Part shown: positions 1-5,707 of the stretch, one piece after another
Layout: each line of letters begins with the position of its first letter
Numbering within the stretch: position 1 is the stretch's first letter
Assembly: GCA_035690065.1 (NCBI GenBank)
Contig: DASSKW010000128.1
Location: 1-14,225, forward strand
Length of the DNA: 14,225 nt
Origin: DASSKW01 sp035690065
Lineage (GTDB): Bacteria; Pseudomonadota; Gammaproteobacteria; Natronospirales; REEB76
Direction: 5' to 3'
The notes under the pieces: generated by a model
What the model was told of the DNA's origin: nothing
The model's input: only the letters and a program-made list of their open reading frames with translations
Database searches by the model: none
Translations under genes and position numbers: made by a program

Positions 1-378
1 ACCCTGTTGTTGATGCTGGCCTGGCTGCCGGGATCGATTGCAAAATATCAGGCATATGGGTGGAATTGGCCGGCCTCCAACCGTTCCACGGAAGATCTGC
101 TACAACTTCCGGAATGGGGACAGCACTGGATCCGTGCCGCCGCTGACTTGCGGGAAAATTACCCCGCGTTCGCCGTAGCGGTCCTGCTGCTGGCTTTTAC
201 CGGTGGATTTACCCCGATTACTGCCCTGGCAGCGGCTGTGTTCCTGGCCGCCCGGCTGGCCCATATAACGGCCTGCGTCGCTGGTGTCGCCTGGCTGCGG
301 ATTTTGACCTGGAGTCTGGGTTTCCTGGCCACCTTGTACCTGCTTTTTATGGCCCTTACAGCACTGATATCGTTTTGA
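1..378 (+). CDS. MAPEG-family integral membrane protein, 5' end outside the window
   Basis: The frame is open from base 1 and ends with TGA at 376-378, giving 125 visible residues. MAPEG proteins are usually about 130 residues, so only a few are probably missing. The charged stretch after the first helix, LRENYPAFAVAVLLLA, matches the family pattern of a conserved E-N-x-P-x-F preceding a membrane helix. The later stretch AARLAHITACVAG followed by a Trp-Leu-Arg matches the family's A-R-x-x-H motif. About four hydrophobic segments can be seen, the first one cut by the window edge. Eukaryotic MAPEG members act on eicosanoids and glutathione conjugates; bacterial members of this type mostly lack a defined substrate. 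TTG at 7 and ATG at 13 are in frame, but neither has a visible ribosome binding site, so I expect the start upstream. The family call is from sequence pattern only. Confidence 0.75.
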   Translation, partial: TLLLMLAWLPGSIAKYQAYGWNWPASNRSTEDLLQLPEWGQHWIRAAADLRENYPAFAVAVLLLAFTGGFTPITALAAAVFLAARLAHITACVAGVAWLRILTWSLGFLATLYLLFMALTALISF

Positions 379-402
379 GACTGCCCCGATGGGTACAATA
401 AT
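375..402 (+). promoter_or_regulatory. Candidate sigma-70 promoter for the vWA-FHA gene
   Basis: TTGAGA at 375-380 matches the -35 consensus in 5 of 6 positions. AATAAT at 397-402 matches the -10 consensus in 5 of 6, with a 16-base spacer. The -35 overlaps the stop codon of the upstream MAPEG gene. TACAAT at 394-399 is an alternative -10 but sits too close. A start near 409 would give a leader of about 35 bases. This is by eye only. Confidence 0.4.
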
Positions 403-444
403 AATCAAACCGCAACAACAACAAGGATTGGGGGGATTATCAAA

Positions 445-1716
445 GTGACCTGGAAAGCCGCTGCCAAGTTCGCCTGCCTGGTCGTTGCGCTGTACCTGTC
501 GCTTGGTATGACCCGAGCCTATGCAGATCAGGATGTCGTGTTGTTACTGGATAATTCCGGCAGTATGCGTGTCAATGATCCGCAACGGCTCGCCAGCAAA
601 GCAGTGGATGATTTCGTTACCAGTCAGGGCCCTGACACCCGCATCTCCATCATCGAATTTTCAACCACGCCCAGGATGCTGTTACCGCTTACCCCGCTGT
701 CGCCGAGCAGCCGCGTCAAGGTCAATGAAGCCCTGAAGACCATCGACTATCGCGGGCAATGGACCGATACCGCAGCTGCATTGGAGCGCGCGGTGTATGA
801 GCTCAGCAACAATGGACGAAGCACGGCTCAGAAATACATCATCCTGATGACCGATGGCCACGTGGATGTCGGCAACGATACCCGGGATAACGAAAAGATC
901 AACTGGATCAATCAATCACTTATCCCGCAGGCAGCAAGCCAGCATATCCGGATCTTCGGTATCGCATTCACCGATCAGGCGGATTACGAATTGTTACAGA
1001 CACTGGCCGTGAAGACCGGGGCTGATTATTTTCGTGCCTATCACGATAAAGATATTGCCGGGATCTTCCAACGCATAGGTAATACTCTTCTGAATGCACG
1101 TCTGAATCCGGCAGCAGCAACGAGCCCTACAACTGTATCGACACCGGCGCAGAAGAATTTCAAGTTCAACACGCCGCTCACCAGACCTGTGGATGAGGAG
1201 GGTGGACATGCCGGTTGGATGTGGCTGGCAGTGTTAGTGCTGATATTGGCATTGAGTGCTGGAATATTCCTGCTCTGGAATCGCACCGCAGTTCACAAGG
1301 CCTTGCAACAATTTGGAAACCATCAGTCCGAACATCCGGAAGGTGTCCAGGCAGTCCTGTACGACATCAGCAATCCGAACGATATCAAACGCTATGAGTT
1401 GACGGAAAAATCAACAGTGATAGGTCGTGTATCGGGTTATGACCCCGAAGTTCAATATGTGATTGCCAACGAAGCAACCATCGGCCGTTGTCATGCGGTG
1501 ATAGAACACCGTGGGCGTGTGTTCTGGATCACGGATCAGGGCAGTATCAATGGCACTTTCGTCAATGGCGAGCGGCTTACGGGCGACCGCGCCCTCAAGC
1601 ATGGCGACATAGTCGCAGTGCATCGGCATGAGTTCGAATTCGTGATTCCTGAACTATTCGAGTCCGATGCCACAGTGTTGGCAGCACGCGATCGGCCGGT
1701 CAGTCAGGCCGGTTGA
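445..1716 (+). CDS. Exported vWA domain protein with one membrane helix and a C-terminal FHA domain
   Basis: The product has 423 residues. A signal peptide covers residues 1-27, with likely cleavage after Ala-Tyr-Ala. A von Willebrand factor A domain spans about 29-215 with an intact metal site: D36-x-S38-x-S40 (DNSGSM), T107 in WTDT, and D137 in LMTDGH. A low-complexity Thr/Pro/Ala linker (about 220-250) leads to one membrane helix at about 256-278. An FHA domain covers about 300-402, with G327-R328 and N369-G-T-x-x-N374. Predicted topology is periplasmic vWA and cytoplasmic FHA. FHA domains bind phosphothreonine, and vWA domains bind protein partners through a divalent metal. In the usual S-R-x-H motif the serine is replaced by Gly347 (IGRCH), so phosphate binding may be weakened. 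The GTG start at 445 is chosen because the signal peptide begins there; a G-rich run at 430-435 may act as the ribosome binding site. Its partner and pathway are unknown. Confidence 0.85.
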   Translation: MTWKAAAKFACLVVALYLSLGMTRAYADQDVVLLLDNSGSMRVNDPQRLASKAVDDFVTSQGPDTRISIIEFSTTPRMLLPLTPLSPSSRVKVNEALKTIDYRGQWTDTAAALERAVYELSNNGRSTAQKYIILMTDGHVDVGNDTRDNEKINWINQSLIPQAASQHIRIFGIAFTDQADYELLQTLAVKTGADYFRAYHDKDIAGIFQRIGNTLLNARLNPAAATSPTTVSTPAQKNFKFNTPLTRPVDEEGGHAGWMWLAVLVLILALSAGIFLLWNRTAVHKALQQFGNHQSEHPEGVQAVLYDISNPNDIKRYELTEKSTVIGRVSGYDPEVQYVIANEATIGRCHAVIEHRGRVFWITDQGSINGTFVNGERLTGDRALKHGDIVAVHRHEFEFVIPELFESDATVLAARDRPVSQAG

Positions 1717-1802
1717 ACAGTGCACTTTGTAGAAGTGTATATGCTTGAATTTTATCGCTGCAGGTATCGGATTCTATTAGTGGTGTCTGTCAGTCTGCGG
1801 TC

Positions 1803-1830
1803 TTGAATAGACTGTAAAACGTTTCATTAT
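1803..1830 (+). promoter_or_regulatory. Weak candidate promoter for the YgjP-like metallopeptidase gene
   Basis: TTGAAT at 1803-1808 and CATTAT at 1825-1830 are separated by 16 bases, each matching consensus in 4 of 6 positions. The 123-base gap between the vWA-FHA gene and this gene is AT-rich here and suggests separate transcription. I see no terminator-like hairpin in the gap. Confidence 0.25.
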
Positions 1831-1851
1831 TAATTCTGGATGGAGCCGTCC

Positions 1852-2559
1852 ATGGCGGAACCAATGCACTACAACTGGCGCCGCAGCCAGCGCGCCAAGA
1901 CTCTGCAAGTGCGTATCACCCCCTGGCAGGGTGTGGAAGTCGTGATCCCGCACCATACCAGCAAAGAACGAGTGCGCGCGTTTCTGACCCATCACCGCAA
2001 CTGGATACGCGATACCTGGCAGCGGATCAGGGCCGAGATACCCGACGTCGAGCAACGTCTGCCCAAGGTGCTGGAACTGCGCGCCGCCGGAGAGAGTTGG
2101 CAGGTACGTTATCGACACCGTACCGGGAAACTTGTGCGGGTGACTACCGGGAAGAACCACACCATCACCGTGTTTCACGATGGCCGGGATGAATCAGCTG
2201 TGCGACGTGCATTACGTCGCTGGCTGGCCGTGAAGGCTCGGGCCACCCTGGTGCCACGCGTCGATCGTCTGTGCGGTTTCACAGGTCTCGGTTACCGGAA
2301 ATTGCAGATACGCGGACAGCGCAGCCGCTGGGGCAGTTGTTCATCGAACAAGACGCTGAGTCTGAACTACAAGTTGCTGTTTCTGGAACCGCCGCTGGTA
2401 CGTTATCTCATCATCCATGAGCTCTCGCATATGCGGGTACTCGATCATTCGGCGCGCTTCTGGAATGTGGTTGCTCAATATGAGCCACGCTGGCGAACGT
2501 TGGATGCAGAATTAGGCGAGAGTTGGCGGGATATTCCGGCCTGGGTCGAGATGCCCTGA
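1852..2559 (+). CDS. YgjP/SprT-like zinc metallopeptidase (DUF45/M48-type)
   Basis: The product has 235 residues from the chosen start. The C-terminal half holds the family signature: a basic stretch RSRWGSCSS, then LSLNYKLLFLEPPLVRYLIIHE, then the zinc motif H189-E190-L-S-H193, with H199 in the following DHSARFW as the expected third ligand. This order, WGSC, HELSH and then xHSxxFW, is typical of YgjP-like (DUF45) proteins. The family is related to SprT and is sometimes linked to restriction-modification loci, but no such genes lie here. I see no signal peptide, so it is probably cytoplasmic. An in-frame ATG exists at 1840, but the purine-rich TGGAG at 1841-1845 sits six bases before the ATG at 1852, so I prefer 1852. 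The substrate is unknown. It converges with the stress protein gene that follows. Confidence 0.85.
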   Translation: MAEPMHYNWRRSQRAKTLQVRITPWQGVEVVIPHHTSKERVRAFLTHHRNWIRDTWQRIRAEIPDVEQRLPKVLELRAAGESWQVRYRHRTGKLVRVTTGKNHTITVFHDGRDESAVRRALRRWLAVKARATLVPRVDRLCGFTGLGYRKLQIRGQRSRWGSCSSNKTLSLNYKLLFLEPPLVRYLIIHELSHMRVLDHSARFWNVVAQYEPRWRTLDAELGESWRDIPAWVEMP

Positions 2560-2563
2560 ATGC

Positions 2564-2593
2564 CTGGGCATGCATCTGTCAAATGCATGCAGG
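2564..2593. terminator. Hairpin between convergent genes, possible bidirectional terminator
   Basis: GCATGCAT at 2568-2575 and ATGCATGC at 2583-2590 form a perfect 8-bp stem with a 7-base loop. After a two-base bulge, CCT at 2564-2566 can pair with AGG at 2591-2593. It fills nearly the whole 35-base gap between the metallopeptidase stop and the oppositely oriented stress-protein stop. No T-tract follows on either strand, so classic intrinsic termination is not certain. Confidence 0.4.
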
Positions 2594-2594
2594 T

Positions 2595-3053
2595 TCAGTT
2601 ACCGGCTTGATCTGTAGCCCGGTCCTTTCTCCCGATCAACACGCTGCAATTCAATTTATCCAGCAATGACATGGAAACAGGCGTACGCCACCAGCGCGCC
2701 AATGCGCTGCGCTCGCGGTGTCCGACCACCACCAGATCCGCGTTCGTCTCGTTGACCAGTTTGACTATCTCGTCCACTGGATCTCCGTGCGAGAGACGGC
2801 CGCTGGCACCGAGTCCGAAACCTGTAAGTATCTGGACACCTTCGTCCAGGATCTTCTGGAAATAGATTGCTTCGTCACCGGGCAGGCCACGTGGATCGTA
2901 ACCCTGCCCGATCGCGGCGCCGGCACTCTGTTTGATGACGGCAAGCAAATGGGTTCGAGCCTTGAATTGCACGGCGATCTCGGCACCTTCACGCAAAGCG
3001 CGGCGCCCATCCAGACTGCCGTCGTACGCCAACACGATATCGGTATAAAGCAT
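2595..3053 (-). CDS. Universal stress protein, UspA family
   Basis: The product has 152 residues. It opens with a typical Usp first strand and loop, IVLAYDGS (D11). Later come HGDPVDEIV around residues 89-97, the strand ADLVVVGHRERSALARWW at 106-122, and a last strand CSVLIGR. This is a single Usp domain of normal size. The ATP-binding pattern G-x2-G-x9-G(S/T) is degenerate: it reads GHRE, and the later G(S/T) is replaced by T-P-V-S. That resembles UspA-type members, which bind ATP poorly or not at all. The frame is open to 3362, but the domain begins at the ATG at 3051-3053. This ATG is preceded by GGAG (complement of 3062-3065) with an 8-base gap, so I take it as the start. The gene is divergent from sseA and convergent with the metallopeptidase gene. 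It probably works in the cytoplasm in stress tolerance; its specific role cannot be told. Confidence 0.88.
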   Translation of the reverse strand: MLYTDIVLAYDGSLDGRRALREGAEIAVQFKARTHLLAVIKQSAGAAIGQGYDPRGLPGDEAIYFQKILDEGVQILTGFGLGASGRLSHGDPVDEIVKLVNETNADLVVVGHRERSALARWWRTPVSMSLLDKLNCSVLIGRKDRATDQAGN

Positions 3054-3161
3054 GGCAATCGCTCCATTACACGTGATGCACTTGCAAGATAGCACTTGAG
3101 ACATCAACATGCGACTTGCCGCCCCGATACCCGATAGTCCATTTCGTGCCGGTGATGAACA

Positions 3162-4010
3162 ATGTATGACACGCTGATAGATACCGAATTGCTTGCCGAA
3201 CATATCGGCGACCCGGATTGGGTTATCTGCGATTGCCGGTTCGTACTGACAATGCCGGAAGCGGGACAGACGGCATATGCCGAGAGCCATATTCCGGGGG
3301 CGGTATATTTCCACCTCGATCGCGATCTGGCTGGTCCGGTGACGCCTGCGAGTGGACGCCATCCACTTCCTGCCGCCGATCAGCTGGCTGCTTTGTTAGG
3401 TCGTGCCGGTATCAACGCAAATACGCAAATCGTCGCATACGATGATATGAACGGGGCCATCGCCGCGCGGCTCTGGTGGCTCGCGCGTTGGCTGGGACAT
3501 CATCGGATCGCAGTATTGGATGGTGGGTGGCAGGCCTGGCTGGCCGAACACAGACTGGTTAATGCCGACATCGTAGAACCGGGCCCACAACATTTCGTGT
3601 CGCATTGCGATGACACGCGCTGGGTCACCAGTCATGAAGTACTCGCCGTGGTCAGTGGACACAAACCTGGCAGGATACTGGATGCGCGTGCTGCGGACCG
3701 CTTCAGGGGTGAAAATGAAAGCCTGGACCCGGTGGCCGGGCATGTTCCAGGCGCAGTCAACCTGCCGTTTACTGAGAACGTTGAAACAGGAGGGCGGTTT
3801 CATAATTTGGCGGAGCTGCGCATCCGATTCGAGGCGGTTTTGGGAGATACCCCATCAGAGCAGGTAATTTGTATGTGCGGATCCGGTGTTACTGCCTGTC
3901 ATAATCTGCTCGCCATGGAACTGGCCGGACTCAAGGGTGCCCGACTATATGCAGGTTCCTGGAGTGAATGGATTCGGGATACCGAACGGCCTGTGATTAG
4001 AGGCACTTGA
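3162..4010 (+). CDS. sseA: 3-Mercaptopyruvate sulfurtransferase (rhodanese-type)
   Basis: The product has 282 residues, the usual length for tandem-rhodanese sulfurtransferases. The first, non-catalytic rhodanese domain spans about 5-130, with the segment IPGAVYFHLDRDL typical of this family. The second spans about 150-280. The active-site loop is C239-G-S-G-V-T244. That is the mercaptopyruvate-type loop; thiosulfate sulfurtransferases usually carry C-R-K-G-V-T. The C-terminal GSWSEW is also typical of SseA. The enzyme moves sulfur from 3-mercaptopyruvate to an acceptor such as cyanide or a thiol, giving pyruvate. The ATG at 3162 has a weak GGTGA about six bases upstream and gives a normal N-terminus. 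No signal peptide is seen, so it is cytoplasmic. The 108-base gap to the divergent stress-protein gene must hold both promoters, but I see no convincing one. Confidence 0.9.
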   Translation: MYDTLIDTELLAEHIGDPDWVICDCRFVLTMPEAGQTAYAESHIPGAVYFHLDRDLAGPVTPASGRHPLPAADQLAALLGRAGINANTQIVAYDDMNGAIAARLWWLARWLGHHRIAVLDGGWQAWLAEHRLVNADIVEPGPQHFVSHCDDTRWVTSHEVLAVVSGHKPGRILDARAADRFRGENESLDPVAGHVPGAVNLPFTENVETGGRFHNLAELRIRFEAVLGDTPSEQVICMCGSGVTACHNLLAMELAGLKGARLYAGSWSEWIRDTERPVIRGT

Positions 4011-4076
4011 ATCAGGGTTTTCTGATGTGGCTGGGCTATATTGAGGACTGAAGTACTAAAGAATCAGGAGGTCATC

Positions 4077-4508
4077 ATGAAACATCATTTTCTGAAACTC
4101 CTTGGCAGTATCACATTGATTGCTGTTTGCGTAGCGCCCGTAGTAGCTGCCAATTCGCCTTTTCTGGGCTCCCGGAGTGTGCCGCATGCGACCCTCTATC
4201 TGGATGTCGATCAGACCGCCAGACAGATATATCCAGTGGAGATATGGGCTGTGGACGGCAAGCTCACCAATCGTTCCGACCAGGGAGTATTGTGGACCAG
4301 ACCCGGCCAATATACGTTCGATATCCGTGTTGCACGAAACGTGAATCTGGCTGATCTGCCCGGGTTGCAGCGCAGTGCGCGCTACGGGCAAGAGGAACAT
4401 AAACTCAAGGTCACTGTGGAAGCCGGCAAAGGCTATTACATCGGCGCGAAGTTCCTGGCTTCGGGCAAATGGAAACCGGAAGTCTGGAAGACAGTCGATA
4501 TAAAATAG
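4077..4508 (+). CDS. Small exported protein of unknown function
   Basis: The product has 143 residues. A clear signal peptide covers about 1-24 or 1-25: basic HHFLKLLG, then a hydrophobic core, then PVVAA with a signal peptidase I site. The cysteine at 18 does not sit in a good lipobox. The mature part is about 118 residues with no cysteine, alternating polar and hydrophobic residues, and two stretches like beta-strand repeats of an immunoglobulin-like or PEGA-like sandwich: RPGQYTFDIRVARN near 75-88 and LKVTVEAGKGYYIGAKF near 110-126. I do not recognise a named family. The start is fixed by AGGAGG at 4066-4071 five bases before the ATG; the frame also opens at 4041 without such a site. It lies 66 bases after sseA in the same direction and may be cotranscribed. 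It is probably periplasmic or surface-associated. Confidence 0.75.
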   Translation: MKHHFLKLLGSITLIAVCVAPVVAANSPFLGSRSVPHATLYLDVDQTARQIYPVEIWAVDGKLTNRSDQGVLWTRPGQYTFDIRVARNVNLADLPGLQRSARYGQEEHKLKVTVEAGKGYYIGAKFLASGKWKPEVWKTVDIK

Positions 4509-4532
4509 CTGGGGCATAGTCGGCATATCGGT

Positions 4533-4570
4533 TCCGCCCTCCATCGTCGAGTTCGATGATGGAGGGCGGA
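4533..4570. repeat. Strong GC-rich hairpin after the small exported gene, possible terminator
   Basis: The 13-base arms at 4533-4545 (TCCGCCCTCCATC) and 4558-4570 are perfect inverted complements. Inside them, G4546 to G4549 pair with C4554 to T4557 (one G-T wobble), leaving a four-base AGTT loop. The total is a 17-bp stem. It begins 25 bases after the stop codon, where a terminator would be expected. No T-tract follows on either strand, so it could instead stabilise mRNA ends or be an extragenic palindromic repeat. Confidence 0.6.
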
Positions 4571-4611
4571 TCGCAAGGCATGGACGAACCGCTTCAGCTC
4601 CCCAACAAGCC

Positions 4612-4630
4612 ACGCCACATGCGGCGTTTT
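4612..4630 (+). terminator. Weak hairpin with T-run in the gap before the exported hydrolase gene
   Basis: ACGCC at 4612-4616 and GGCGT at 4623-4627 form a short 5-bp stem around ACATGC, followed directly by a run of T ending at 4630. The stem is too short to be confident. The rest of the 236-base gap (4509-4744) holds the strong hairpin at 4533-4570 and the palindrome at 4690-4715, with no credible gene. Confidence 0.2.
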
Positions 4631-4673
4631 GCCTGCCATCCGCTATCCCGTCAGACAGAAATCATTGAGAGCG

Positions 4674-4702
4674 TTGTAGTTGCCAGCGGATTAATGTACT
4701 AG
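4674..4702 (+). promoter_or_regulatory. Weak candidate promoter overlapping the palindromic site
   Basis: TTGTAG at 4674-4679 and TACTAG at 4697-4702 are 17 bases apart, matching consensus in about 4 and 3 positions. The -10 lies inside the palindrome at 4690-4715. A protein bound to the palindrome would cover this promoter, which fits repression. The promoter match itself is poor. Confidence 0.25.
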
Positions 4703-4715
4703 ACTGTACATTAAT
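4690..4715. promoter_or_regulatory. Perfect 10-bp palindrome upstream of the exported hydrolase, probable operator
   Basis: ATTAATGTAC at 4690-4699 and GTACATTAAT at 4706-4715 are exact inverted repeats around the six-base spacer TAGACT. The site ends 29 bases before the start codon and overlaps the likely promoter. The size and spacing suit a dimeric repressor such as a TetR-family protein. The arms are AT-rich and no T-tract follows, so a terminator is unlikely. No regulator gene lies in the window. Confidence 0.5.
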
Positions 4716-4744
4716 TTCCAAACCAGACACAAGAGAGGCTCATC

Positions 4745-5635
4745 ATGCTCCGCAGGCTGTTCCTTGCATGTTCCATAGGCATGTTGGTTTTCTTTCAGGC
4801 AGGTGCCAGCGGGAGAGATGTGACGACCTTGACCTGGTACGGGCATTCGGCATTCAAGATCGTCACGCCGTCCGGACATGTGTTACTACTCGATCCATGG
4901 ATTACCAATCCATCCAACAAGAATGGCAAACAGGACCTGGATAGCATCAAGAAGGCGGATTATATTCTGCTGACGCATGGCCATTTTGACCATGTTGGAG
5001 ATTCTGTTGAGATTGCCAAACGCACAGGAGCGCATTTGGTTGCCAATTACGATCTGGGTCATGCGATGGTGGATTATCTCGGGTTTCCGGCTGCTCAGGC
5101 GGGGTTCGATACGCTTGGAAACAGTGGCGGTACAATCACTCTGTTGAAGGGTGAGGTAAGCATAACCTTTGAACCGGCTGTGCACAGTTCCGACATCGAA
5201 CTACCCGGTAGCGACGGTAAACCTGGACGAATGGAGGCAGCAGGCAACCCGAATGGCTTTGTCATACGGATCAAGGATGGTCCCACTATCTACGACACCG
5301 GAGATACCGCTCTGTTCAGTGATATGAGCTTGATAGGCGAAACCGACCATATCGATGTCATGCTGGCTTGTATTGGCGATCATTTCACCATGGGTCCGAA
5401 AGGTGCGGCGGAGGCGGTGAATCTGGTGGATCCTGATATCGTGATTCCGATGCATTACGGCACGTTCCCGGTTTTGACGGGAACGCCTGATGCTTTCGAA
5501 AAAGAGTTGGCCGACCTGGAACAGACAGCCGTCATAAATTCACGAGGCGCGAAAGCAGCGCAGACGCATCAATTAGCGAAAAAGATGCGTGTGATGGCGA
5601 TCGACAAACCGGTCGTTTTCGAATCCAAGAACTGA
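4745..5635 (+). CDS. Exported metallo-beta-lactamase-fold metal-dependent hydrolase (UPF0173/UlaG-like)
   Basis: The product has 296 residues. A signal peptide spans about 1-21 (LRRLFLACSIGMLVFFQAGA). The domain then begins with LTWYGHSAFKI and LLLDPWITNP, typical of UPF0173/UlaG-like hydrolases. Metal ligands visible are H78-x-H80-x-D82-H83 (THGHFDH), H147, D187 in YDTGDT, and H237 in PMHYGTFP. All the usual dinuclear metal residues are present. Cytoplasmic UPF0173 proteins are about 225-230 residues. This one is longer because of the export signal, an insertion near 149-168 before NGFVIR, and a C-terminal extension of about 35 residues. AGAGG at 4734-4738 lies six bases before the ATG and supports the start. 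The substrate is unknown; the family fold suggests hydrolysis of an ester, lactone or phosphoester. The palindrome upstream suggests regulated expression from its own promoter. Confidence 0.85.
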   Translation: MLRRLFLACSIGMLVFFQAGASGRDVTTLTWYGHSAFKIVTPSGHVLLLDPWITNPSNKNGKQDLDSIKKADYILLTHGHFDHVGDSVEIAKRTGAHLVANYDLGHAMVDYLGFPAAQAGFDTLGNSGGTITLLKGEVSITFEPAVHSSDIELPGSDGKPGRMEAAGNPNGFVIRIKDGPTIYDTGDTALFSDMSLIGETDHIDVMLACIGDHFTMGPKGAAEAVNLVDPDIVIPMHYGTFPVLTGTPDAFEKELADLEQTAVINSRGAKAAQTHQLAKKMRVMAIDKPVVFESKN

Positions 5636-5648
5636 TCTGAATTTATTT

Positions 5649-5694
5649 CTGCGCCTCACTCCATTGACCCTGGGGTGGGGCGCAGTTCATTTCT
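5649..5694 (+). terminator. Intrinsic terminator after the exported hydrolase, between convergent genes
   Basis: Bases 5649-5662 and 5672-5685 form a 14-bp stem in RNA, with two G-U pairs. One further A-T pair closes a 7-base loop. A T-rich stretch, TTCATTTCT, follows. The G-U pairs become A-C mismatches in the opposite transcript, so the hairpin works best for the plus-strand gene, but it may also stop acnA transcription. Confidence 0.65.
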
Positions 5695-5707
5695 ACCGGA
5701 ACTCCAG